This document shows positions 46,456 through 55,717 of a stretch of 64,000 bases of DNA, in pieces; positions within the stretch are counted from its first letter, which is position 1; each line of letters begins with the position of its first letter. The stretch comes from Miscanthus floridulus. Its lineage: Eukaryota; Streptophyta; Magnoliopsida; Poales; Poaceae. The stretch spans positions 17,840,870-17,904,869 of the forward strand of contig NC_089593.1 of assembly GCF_019320115.1 (NCBI RefSeq). Reading direction: 5' to 3'. The notes beneath the pieces were generated by a model. That model had not been told where the DNA came from and did no database searches. It saw only the letters and a program-made list of their open reading frames with translations. Position numbers and translations under genes: made by a program.

Positions 46456-46850
46456 TGTCGATACGGGACCCACCGGATACCCCATAATACAGGGAGAAGA
46501 TCTAGTCTAACTAGGATTTCTTTCCCTGTAAACTTAGTAGTAGTATTATTCTGTAATCCTACTAGGAACCTCATTGTAAATCGACTAGAACTCTAGCCTC
46601 CTGACTATATAAAGGAGGGTGGAGTTCCTAGAGAGAAGATAGAACATAACGCATCACAACACTAACAATCAATCCAACGCAAAGGCTAACGCCGACTGGA
46701 CGTAGGGCTATTACTCGATCACGACCGAGGGTCCGAACCAGGATAAATCGACTGTCTCTTGCGTTTACCGCCGAGTTCTGCATACGCTGAAGCCCGAACA
46801 TACTGCTCCGGGTACCCCCGTGGCAGGCTATCGGTGGTGAAACATCAACA
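46456..46850 (+). repeat. 3' LTR of the Tat-lineage element (395 bp)
   Basis: It starts TGTCGATACGGGACCC and ends AACATCAACA, followed by the target duplication CCCCC. A TATATAAAG box is kept near 46605. The start agrees with the family; the end shows one G-to-A change against the 5' copy. Confidence 0.9.
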
Positions 46851-46867
46851 CCCCCCTTCCCTTCTAT

Positions 46868-46987
46868 GGCCCTGTTTGGCTTACCCCATACTCGGCTTGT
46901 TTTTTCAGACGGAACAGTGTTTTTCCCTCACAACAATTCAGCAAAAACAGTGTTTTTCAGTTAAGATTCAGCAAACCGAACGGGGCC
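46868..46987. mobile_element. Short hAT-like MITE
   Basis: GGCCCTGTTTGG at the left and CCGAACGGGGCC at the right are imperfect inverted repeats around two copies of ACAGTGTTTTTC. It lies just outside the Gypsy element. Confidence 0.55.
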
Positions 46988-47114
46988 TATATTAATACAG
47001 GCCCTGAAGAGTCCCACTGGTGGTTTTGGAGAGATTTTTTGTTACTGTAGCTCATAGAGTGACTCATCAACATAGATATACAGTAGAATCAGTACTACAA
47101 GTCAACCCTATAAT

Positions 47115-47233
47115 GGTCTGTTCGCTGGTTGGTTTCTAAGCTGGTTTGAGCTGGCTGGTGCTGGTTTGTTGTGAGAGAAAAACACTGTTGACTGACTGGT
47201 TTGGGCTGGCTGAAACCAATAAGCGAACAGGCT
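47115..47233. mobile_element. Short hAT-like MITE
   Basis: The left end GGTCTGTTCGCTGGTT and right end AAGCGAACAGGCT are inverted repeats around TTGTGAGAGAAAAACACTGTTG, the hallmark phrase of this grass family. Confidence 0.65.
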
Positions 47234-48396
47234 GAATGCTGTAGAGGTTCTTTGTCAGATTAAACCGGCCAGAGTATAATTAAGTAATGTCATCTTTGAT
47301 TGAATTGGTTTCCCTTGAAATAGAATTAGTGCTACATTTTCACTAGAGGGAGGATGGAAATAAATACGCAGCGCTGTTCTAAATGCCTGTTGGTTAGATG
47401 TCATTTCACAAGTTGCATCTTTGAGCTATAAAAAGGTGAAGCATGGAAGCAGAGCGAACGGCATTGAAGGGTTTAGGCCGCAAAGGCATACTATAGCTCA
47501 GTAATGCATGGGCTTTTTTCTTTCAGAGGCTGCATATTTTTAACATGGAGAAGAAAGGCTTTAGATTTACCTGAAATGTCTTCAATATTTAAGATCATCG
47601 ACTGGTTCACATCATAAGCAGCTGCGGCTCATCGATGCACATTTACTACTTTGCTAGATGGAGAGTAGAAGCCCTTTGATCAGCTGCTGCGGCCATAAAT
47701 CTCACCATAAAGGGGGCATTCAAGGTGCTAAAACTATATGCAGCTGCTGCTGCCAACAGTATGGTGTAAAATTACTCACAGGTACGTACTACTGCCTGCC
47801 AGCAGCACGGCACTGCACGCTGGAGTCATAGAGGACCTCCCCCCCAAAAAAAAGAAAGGAGAATCTCATCAAAGGAAGAGTAAATTCGAGCTTGTTGAAG
47901 ATGATATTGCCTTGCTGCAATGCTGCCCTTGCTTTCATAGTTCACACTGTACTTCATAGTTCTTACACCATGGATGGATGTCTCTGTTTTACATTTTTAC
48001 TGCAGCTGCAGGCAGGGCATGCTTGTTGGGACAGATAGAGTAGAGTAGAGCAGTTTGTGGTTCCATTCGAGCAGCTGAATACAAATACAACAACCTTAGT
48101 ACATACGAAGATCTTTTGTCTAGTAAAACATGATCTTGGAAAGTTTTAAAAAAAAAAACATGATCTTGGAGGAGCCGAGGAGGCATGAATCTCGCAGGGG
48201 GGCTTTGGCTTTGTGATCTTCCAGACTAGGATAGGATCACCGATCACAGAGAGAGAAAGAAAGGAGGAGATACACAGCTGCAGTAGGGAGGAGGAGGAAG
48301 AAGAGGACGTGGGGGCTTTGTTGTTTTGCATTAATGCCAAGTAAAGAGAAGCATTGACCTCTCCCCTACTTGACACAATGGCACCCCCTGCCTGCC
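47234..48396. other. Upstream region of the GIR1-like gene
   Basis: No gene is seen. CAGCTGC words recur (about 47620, 47680, 47741 and 48001). A GAGA-rich stretch at 48245-48310 and a TTTAAAAAAAAAAACATGATCTTGGA repeat pair near 48128-48172 are the other visible features. Any regulatory role is inference from position. Confidence 0.4.
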
Positions 48397-48617
48397 CTAT
48401 ATAACTTGGCTCCTAGCCGCTCAACCAAACGCATCAAAGCCCATCTCCTTTCCTGTTCCCACCTCTCCTCTCTTGTCATCCATTCATTCTCCAAGCTTGC
48501 TTGAGGTAACAGCTGTTCTTTGTTCTTGCTCATGCTTTGATATATTATATAGGTTGTGTGGTAAGTTTGACAGTGTCTGTGATGATGAATTGATGTATAG
48601 GTGTTGAACGGTGAGCC
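48397..48617 (+). promoter_or_regulatory. TATA box and 5'UTR with intron
   Basis: CTATATAAC at 48397-48405 is a good TATA box. The leader continues to a donor GAG|GTAACA at 48506 and an acceptor GATGTATAG ending at 48600, a 95-bp intron within the 5'UTR, 17 bases before the ATG. Splicing is predicted from sequence only. Confidence 0.65.
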
Positions 48618-49007
48618 ATGAGCCGGGGCAACGGCGGCAGCGGCGTGAGGAGCACTCGGCTGGAGCTGCAGCTGAACCTGTCCCCACCGGTGGGGATGGA
48701 GGTGGACGGCGGCGTGCACGACGACAGCGACTCGTCGTCGCCGAGCTCGTGCGTGTCGTCGGACGGGCGGAGCTCGAGCGGCGGCGGCAGCCCCGGGGGC
48801 AAGTCGCCGATGGTGATCGGCGCCTGCACGCGGTGCCTCATGTACTGCATGGTGGCCAAGAAGGACTACCCGACCTGCATCAACTGCAAGCAGCCGTGCC
48901 TGGTGGACCTCCTCCACGGCGAGGCCGGTGGCCGTGGTGGCGGCGGCGGCGCCAGCGAGGCCGCCGCCGACAAGAAGCAGCAGCAGCAGCGCGGCAAGCG
49001 CAAGTGA
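48618..49007 (+). CDS. GIR1-like EAR-motif transcriptional repressor (GL2-interacting repressor family)
   Basis: A 129-residue protein starts MSRGNGGSGVRSTRLELQLN. The EAR-type motif LELQLNLSPP at residues 15-24 would recruit TOPLESS-type corepressors. A Ser-rich linker follows, then the family's Cys-rich module near residues 67-98: GACTRCLMYCMVAKKDYPTC, INCKQPCLVDLLHG, with C-x2-C and C-x2-C pairs that may bind zinc. The tail is Gly-rich, then Gln and basic (QQQQRGKRK), longer than in the Arabidopsis family members GIR1/GIR2, which are near 90-100 residues by recollection. Those proteins repress root-hair and trichome genes together with HD-ZIP IV factors. The ATG is the first after the predicted 5'UTR intron, and codon use is GC-rich as in grass genes. 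No stop or frameshift. The nearest other gene-like features are repeats, so no cluster is implied. Confidence 0.85.
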   Translation: MSRGNGGSGVRSTRLELQLNLSPPVGMEVDGGVHDDSDSSSPSSCVSSDGRSSSGGGSPGGKSPMVIGACTRCLMYCMVAKKDYPTCINCKQPCLVDLLHGEAGGRGGGGGASEAAADKKQQQQRGKRK

Positions 49008-49391
49008 AGCCACGCGGCGGTGTACCGTGCATGTGCCCGCGCGCCCAGTGGATGCTCATACGGAGGGTCAGCTAGCTCGACTCGAACTGACTGCCGTTGG
49101 ATCATCCACTGGACAGCCTGCAGGGTGTTGGATCCCTTCCTTTCTTCCTCATTAGGAGGAGCTAAGGCTAGTACGTGTAGTAGCAGCAGCTTAATTAGTC
49201 TACTTGACTTATGCTGCAGCTGTTGGAGTAGGTTGTTGTTGTCATCGTGGGGATGGGGTTAAGTGTGGTGGAGACTTGTGGTTGTGGTGGTGTTTCCGGT
49301 TGTAATCCTCCATTCCAGTTCCAGCTGAAGAAACATTTGCATGCTAAGGGAATCAGCTCTTTAATTACCTCTCTACAGATGCAAAAAAGTA
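49008..49391 (+). other. 3'UTR and downstream flank of the GIR1-like gene
   Basis: No further coding. The transcript end is not obvious; the stretch is GT-rich near 49225-49300. Confidence 0.4.
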
Positions 49392-49657
49392 CTCCCTTCA
49401 TACTAAAAAATAAAGTTGTTTTGGACAACGACAGGATCTTCAAAGTATAACTTTGACTATTTATTTTTATAAAGATATTTATCAAAAAGTGATATATGTA
49501 ATTTTTTATGAAAGTATTTTTCAAGACAAATCTATACATATCGTTTTCACATTTCTAAACTCAACAACTTAAAAATTATTCATGAATTATATTCCTAATA
49601 TTTAACCAAGCCTTCTCCAAAACAAGAGGGAGGACTCCTGTTTGCAAGCTGAGGGAG
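49392..49657. mobile_element. Stowaway-like MITE
   Basis: TA followed by CTCCCTTCATACT at the left and AGCTGAGGGAG followed by TA at the right give short inverted ends with a TA target duplication on both sides. The AT-rich interior with AACTTTGACTATTTATTTTTATA fits the Stowaway type. Confidence 0.65.
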
Positions 49658-50386
49658 TACTCTGTTTATGAACTAGCTGCTGGTGCTCTCTGTTCTCACT
49701 CAGTGCATGCAACTCTCTGTTCTCGAGAGCTCCAGCTAGCTGGGCCTTTGATTGTGGCACTACTGTTTGAACAAGTACAATAATGATTTTATAGGTGAGC
49801 TAGTCGGGCACAGCCGTACGGGAGCATATATATAATGATGGGCTTAGATAGTGTACACGAAGAGGGTTAAGCACGAGGCATGGTACTATATAATAATAGA
49901 AAAAGAAAAGCCTTTTATAGGTAAATAGAAGATTAGTATTGTATAACAACTTAGCTTTTATAACTCAACTTAGGATATCTCTCCACCAAATTGAGAAAAC
50001 TCGCTCACATTTCGCTATAACTAGTGATAGAAGAATTTGGTAGAAATAAAAAAGCTCCAACAATCCCCTTCTACATCTCCTTTTGCTAAAACTTTTGTCG
50101 ATCCTTCAAAACATCCCCTCGGTACTTCAAAGAAAGGAGAAGAACCAAACATTTTTCTCATCCACCTTTCTTCCCTCATGACCATCGTTGGATCTTCGCA
50201 TGTACAGCTGGTGCTCGTTTTGCTAGCAAACAACCATCGCGCCACACATCATCTTGTCGCACAGGCGAGAGGGCGAGGGCTAGCCATGCAGCCGCACCGG
50301 ACACCACACAAGTGAGGGTGAGTGGTGGACACGCCACCCCGCCAGGCACCACACGGGTGCTGGTGAGCACCGGCCGCGAGCCAATC
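49658..50386. other. Intergenic, nothing recognised
   Basis: No gene is supportable. The ORF pair around 50021-50315 has no domain and is probably chance. Confidence 0.35.
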
Positions 50387-50523
50387 AGCCTGTTCGTTTG
50401 ACTGTGGCTTGTCGTAAACGATCGTAAATTTTCAGCCGGAATAGTATTTTTCTCTCACATAAACCAGCCAGCAGTACTTCTTCACGAACCAACAACGATA
50501 TAAACCAGCCAACCGAACAGGCT
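50387..50523. mobile_element. 137-bp hAT-like MITE, copy 2
   Basis: AGCCTGTTCG and CGAACAGGCT bound the same core as the copy at 17436-17572, with few differences and equal length and orientation. Confidence 0.75.
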
Positions 50524-50671
50524 GAATGTGGGCAAGGGCAAGTGCCACACCACCACACTCGGGCTACGCGCGATGGCGTGGGATGGCCCGCCGGTTGCGC
50601 CGCACAGTCGTGGGTGAGCGCAGAGCACTGAGCATCGGGCTTCGCAGAATCAACGGGTGAGAGAAAGCAAG

Positions 50672-51899
50672 TGTCAGGGTTCATAAACCCGGGTCCCTCT
50701 CGGGCCGGTTTCTCAACAAAGGCTCGGCCTAAGCAGATAACGCGTAATTCATAGGCCACCCAAGTACCTAAACGACAGGCCAGAAGGACAATCCAATCTC
50801 CGACCGGAAGGCCTGACCGAGGAGGAATGGCACCCGCTTCCGACTCTGGCCCGCCTCTCTGACCGGAGCACTCGCTTCGGTCTCCAGCCCGCCTCCGGAC
50901 GACCTGTCCGACCGGAAGGCCTGGCTAAACACCGCTTCCTACTCCAACCCGCGTCTCCAACCGGGGATGCGCTAAACCCCTGCTCACTGCTCTTCTCCGA
51001 CTGGCGCGATCAGAGTCGACTGGGACCAACCGACCGGGGACGCCCGCTCGGTAAGGACCAGGAAATGGATGAAGAAAGTAAGGCAGGGCGCACAAGTCAA
51101 ACCGCAATACAGGGGACCACCTACAGAAACAGTACTCTGCGACCGCTCTGGCACGACAGAACCCAAGCAGTGTTGTAGGCGTCGATATTTTCCCCTACAG
51201 TATTATGGGCGTCATTAACTCCCATACGGTTAGGCTCCCCCCACATGCATCTGGACATCAACAGTGTTGTGGGCGTCGGTATTTACCGTATCAGGCGAAC
51301 ATGATAAAACCCCTTGCATGCCTCCGGGTATCAACAGTGTGGCAGGAGCCGACATCTGCCATACCCGAAGAAGACAACACGACCTCCCACGTGCATCCGA
51401 CATTCAACAGCATTGTGGGCGTCTACCATCATCCTGTACCCGCCGCGTGTGGGCAACAAGGCTTAGTAGCATAAGTACTCTCTCCCTCTCACTTGTAAGG
51501 CCATTCCCTTCATCTATAAAAGGGGATGCGCTCTCTCCCAACAGGTAGATTCATTCGACTCATCAGTTCACTAGTCCACAATAACAGAACCTCCAGGTTC
51601 AAACCACGAGCGCACGCTAAAAAACTTAGCATATAGCAGGGCTCCCGTCACTCTCGGCTCCTCTGACCAGAGTCCGATCGGACCTCTTGTCCCCCATCTT
51701 TCTCCTTCCCGTTTGTAACCCCACTGCAAACTTCGAGCACTTGGGCTCATGAATAAACTCACCGACCGACTCAAACTGGACGTAGGGCACGTTGCCTGAA
51801 CCAGTATAAACCCTGTGTCATTGAGTGCTAGGCCACCTCCGATCACAATGTACGGCAAAATTATAAATATTTACGTGTTGGTCACTTTCTGCACCGACA
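50672..51899 (+). repeat. Solo LTR, same family as 4689-5956 (1228 bp)
   Basis: It starts TGTCAGGGTTCATAAACCCG and ends TGCACCGACA. The flanks GCAAG (50667-50671) and ACAAG (51900-51904) are a target duplication with one transition. A TATAAAA box at 51515-51521 and the following leader-like sequence set the plus orientation. No internal region is attached on either side, so it is a solo LTR left by LTR-LTR recombination. Confidence 0.85.
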
Positions 51900-51904
51900 A
51901 CAAG

Positions 51905-53060
51905 AGAGAAGAGAAGATAAGGAAAGAAAAGGAGTTGTATTGATCGACAAGTGGGTCCTACTTAATAAAGGGTACGAGGTTTTCTCAATCTGCTGTAGAA
52001 CCACTCCCCTATGACATGTAATTCTGTTTTCTCAATCCCTTATAGCTAATTTTATGTCCCGTTTGGTGCAGTTTTTGGGTGCTCCGACTCCGGCTCAAAA
52101 AATGTATTGCATTGTTGAACAATATACCGTTGCAATATATAAGCAACCTTGAGCATCATGCTGTGAAATAGGGATGCATCATGAAGCGTGCTAGGCGATT
52201 ACCCTATTATTATTGACCTTGCATCATGAAGCGTGCAGGAGCATCGAAGAAAAACGCATGTTGACATCGTGGAGAGCGCGGTCTGAATCACTGAATGAGG
52301 TGGCTTGCATTGTAGTACTCCATCTATCCCTGCTTCATGGACGTTAATTAATAAATATAAATACTACGTAGTAAATGTTTTGTGTAGCAGTAGTATGCGC
52401 AGGTATTTGAATACCCTGTACTGTACGTGTTTTTTTTTAACTTATTTGTAGAGAGGAAGAGTTGATTGGCCACTGATACGAGAGGTGATGGCCGTGGGAT
52501 GGGGAACCGGCGGCGCAGATGGAGGAGGGCACGGGAGCGCGGATGCATGGTTGAAAGCAGCGGCAGCGTCTCTGGCAGGTGCAGTGCAGATCCTGGTGCC
52601 GTGCCGCGCCCACTGCAACCCAGAGGTAACAGGTAAGTACGTACGCACGCTCTGAGACTGAAGCAAATAAGGAGAGCATCATTACTCAATGATTCAGTAG
52701 GAGAGGCCGCCGAGCGCGTGCAGGATAAGCATTAAGGCGCATTAACTTTAATATTTACTGAGTAGAGAGAGAGAGAGAGAGAAGCTAGGGAGGAGGCTAC
52801 AAATGAATGGAAGCTCATCAAGGCTAGCCAGGAGAGGGGGGGAGCAGAGGTGGTCACTGGCGGGTGGGCCAGGATTCGCTTGCGTTGCTTGCAGGCGGAG
52901 GCGTCCGGCCGTCTCGGCGGACAGGGGAGAGCTGAGCTAGGGTCCTCTGCTTTTCGATCTCTACCTGGTCGGGACTCGATCGGTCGAGACACCACACCTG
53001 GGACGGGCATCTTCTTCCGGTGGACCATCCGGCCTGATCAGGATGCAAAGCTCCATATGT
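51905..53060. other. Intergenic, nothing recognised
   Basis: No gene is supportable. It contains a (GA) microsatellite at about 52764-52781 and duplicated GCATCATGAAGCGTGC words at about 52166 and 52210. ORFs at 52437-53129 lack domains. Confidence 0.35.

Positions 53061-53113
<53 letters not shown>
53061..53113 (+). repeat. Compound microsatellite (GA)12 G29
   Basis: Twelve GA units at 53061-53084 run into 29 consecutive G (53085-53113). The length of the G run is likely unstable and may be imprecise in the assembly. Confidence 0.9.
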
Positions 53114-53117
<4 letters not shown>

Positions 53118-53521
53118 AGGTGCAAACATTAGGGACAGAAAGGTCGTCGATCCTGCTTCGATCGTGTATGCAGCACATAGCGGTTGGATGCTGCGAGTGT
53201 TGCCAGGATCAGGAGTCGAATGTTAAGATGTTAACAAGGGAATGTATGTAAGAATTGTTCATGATGGGATGGATGATGTTTGCCAAGTGCCAACTTGCAC
53301 CGACCCAGCAACGCTCCGTCTCTTCTGTCTCGTTCCCTCTCTATATACGGAGCCGAGGGCCGAGGCCGCTAGCTGTCTAGCCGCATCTTCTTCGGTGAGC
53401 AAACGTCAGTCAGAGCTAGCTCTCACTACATATACTCATCACTTGAACCGATGGAGCTAGGCACAGCACAGCACATCATCAAATAAAGTCCCAATAGATA
53501 TGCGGCAGCTGCAGTAATAAG

Positions 53522-54165
53522 AGCATCTCCAATCGTTATGCATTTGGAGCTATGCATTTTGGGCAATTGGAGCACCCCCAAATGAAAATGGCAAGGCTAT
53601 ATTCGGGTGTTTTCCAACCGTTATGCAAAATGCATAGTCCAACATGTGTTTTTTTTCCGGAAATATCTTTTTCTCGGCAATCATTCCCGCGCCGCAAATT
53701 TTTTCCGCGCCAAACAACGCCCCATTCCCGCGCCAAACATCGTCGAAGGAGGTCGTGTCGCCGCCGTCGCGTTGAACCAGGTCGCGATGAGGTGATTCCA
53801 TTCAGGTCGCGTTGAACCAGCTCGTGTCGCCGCCGTCGCGTACGAAGTGCGATCAACACCATCGCCGTACGTCACTTCCAGGTCACAGCTGCTTGTATTG
53901 TGCCAGTTCGTCACTTCGCCGTACGTCACACCATCGCCGTACGTCCCTTCCCCTTCACCATCAGCTCGCGAGGAGGAACCGAGAAGCCCGGGATGTCTAT
54001 TTGCATAGCCGGACTACTTTGGCATATATGCCAAGTTTCCCCATCCAAATGCATAGCTATGTAAAATGCAAAGTCCAAATGCATAACGATTGGAGGGGTT
54101 TTTTTTTGGAGTTTTATGCATTTTGGTAAATGCCAAGCCCAAATGCATAATGATTGGAGATGCTC
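53522..54165. mobile_element. Non-autonomous PIF/Harbinger-type element (644 bp)
   Basis: GAGCATCTCCAATCGTTATG at the left and the complementary GATTGGAGATGCTC at the right are inverted repeats, flanked by TAA on both sides (53519-53521, 54166-54168). AAATGCATA words recur near both ends in a subterminal array. The middle has two GTCGCCGCCGTCGCGT words and three CGCCGTACGTC words. No transposase frame is present. Confidence 0.8.
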
Positions 54166-54487
54166 TAACAAAATGGATCGGAGCCGCATGAATGCATGCA
54201 GTTGGGAGATGAGAGACGAGGGGGAGTGGTCGTGAGTAATGGCGTGCGGCGCGACGCAATGCGACGATGCACGCGGGTGCAGCCGCCCAGCCCAGGCCGA
54301 CGATGGTTGCGTGCTGCGCTGCGTCACAGGAATTTAGTGGCGCGGCAGGGCAAGCGGCAGCTAGCTTAGGGGCCGTACCCGTACGTCCTAGCTAGTTAGT
54401 GATCCTCCTCTCTTCTCCTCCGCGCTACTAGCAACAATGGATTCATTTCGGCATGCAGCGGATCGCGCTCGCTCGTCCACACACACA

Positions 54488-54518
<31 letters not shown>

Positions 54519-54639
54519 TGATCCTGATGGATGCCTGCACGCCGCAGCTCGCGACATCAAAGCCGGACGGCCGCAGCGCGCCATAATGCTTGCTAGCTAG
54601 CTGGCTCGTCTCCTCTGCGTGTATCCTCTCTCTGCCTGT
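54166..54639. other. Intergenic, with (CT)n microsatellite
   Basis: A (CT)n/(TC)n tract lies at about 54488-54519. No gene is seen; this is the sequence the CACTA element inserted into. Confidence 0.4.
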
Positions 54640-54689
54640 CACTGCGTGAAAAACGATTTATCGTAACAGGATATTTTTTTTTATAGAGA

Positions 54690-54960
54690 TGACTGGTGAT
54701 AGAGCTGTCTCTACAGTGATGTGCCCAGGAGCCCCAGAGACTAGCCGCCCCTACAAATGGAACAGCAGGGGCGGCTGGTGATACGAGCCGTCCCTACAAA
54801 TAAGTCTGATTTGTAGGGGCGGCTCACTCACCAGCCGCCCCCGGTGTTTCTATTTGTAGGGGCGGCTAGTGATTGAACCGCCCCTATAAATACCCCGCGT
54901 ATAATTACCCATTATTTGTAGAGGCGGCTCAATCACCAGTCGCCCCTACAAATGACCCAT
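54690..54960. repeat. CACTA subterminal repeats
   Basis: The word TTTGTAGGGGCGGCT and its complement AGCCGCCCCTACAAAT, with variants, occur at least seven times in both orientations, for example near 54750, 54820, 54857 and 54930. Such arrays next to CACTA ends are binding sites for the element's DNA-binding protein. Confidence 0.75.
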
Positions 54961-55717
54961 ATATATAAAAACCGCAGCACCTTCTTTCTTCTCGGGTCAC
55001 TCACTCGAACCCGTGAAATAAAAGGTGAAGAGGCTTTGTGCACCTTCCAAAAATTGCTCTACTAAGGGGAAAAGATTTTGGTCTCAAATCCTTTGGTGGA
55101 GAGGTTGTAGAAGGTAAGAAAATATTATTCCACACTTTTTTGAAGTTTTAATGGTTGGTTAGTGAGTAATTAGAGTTTTGTTTTTCTCTCTCTTCTATGG
55201 TGCTTGAGCTACTTATGAAGCAAATTAGACCCAAGTTTTGAATGTACTAAGGTAAATTAGGTAGGGGGACAAGATCATACCCTTATTAGGTCCATGTTTC
55301 TTGATTTTAGTAAACAATTAGTTAGTTTTATGGATGTTTCATGTGCATGTAGATCTAGATCTAGGGTTTGGTTTTTTTATTAATTTCATTTTTGTAAATT
55401 TGTGTTTGATGAAATTGGATTAGGGTTTGCATGAAAGATATTGGGTAAAATATAATTATTGCTAATTGTTGTCTTTGAAATTGTTTATTGTAATCAACAA
55501 ATATGTATTTTAATTATTTATGGATAAATAGGTCATTAATTAATTTTCCTCTACCATGGTGTATTTGTATGCTTCATGTAATTATATTTGATTTATATTC
55601 ATATATATATCTGAAGTATATACAATTATTCTCAAGTAATTATTAATTTGATTCATTTTTATATATATCTGAATAAGTAGTCCTTTAATGTTTGTTTTGT
55701 TGTTGTTGTTGTAAAAG

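Larger units (their letters stand above)
35070..46850 (+). mobile_element. Tat-lineage Gypsy retrotransposon with antisense gene, nearly complete
   Basis: Two LTRs of about 395 bp (35070-35463 and 46456-46850) flank 11 kb. Target duplication is CCCCC on both sides (35065-35069, 46851-46855), although low in complexity. Order: LTR, primer-binding-like site, gag, protease, RT, deleted junction, integrase, 110-bp array, 84-bp array, antisense multi-exon ORF, polypurine-like tract, LTR. All coding parts carry stops or frameshifts. By eye the LTRs differ at 17 sites (16 transitions) plus one indel. At a commonly used grass rate of 1.3e-8 per site per year that is roughly 1.7 million years, an estimate only. 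Confidence 0.9.

Noticed and set aside
48366..49013. 215-codon minus-strand ORF over the GIR1-like gene
   Set aside because: Shadow of a GC-rich coding region; the plus strand holds the recognisable EAR motif and Cys module.
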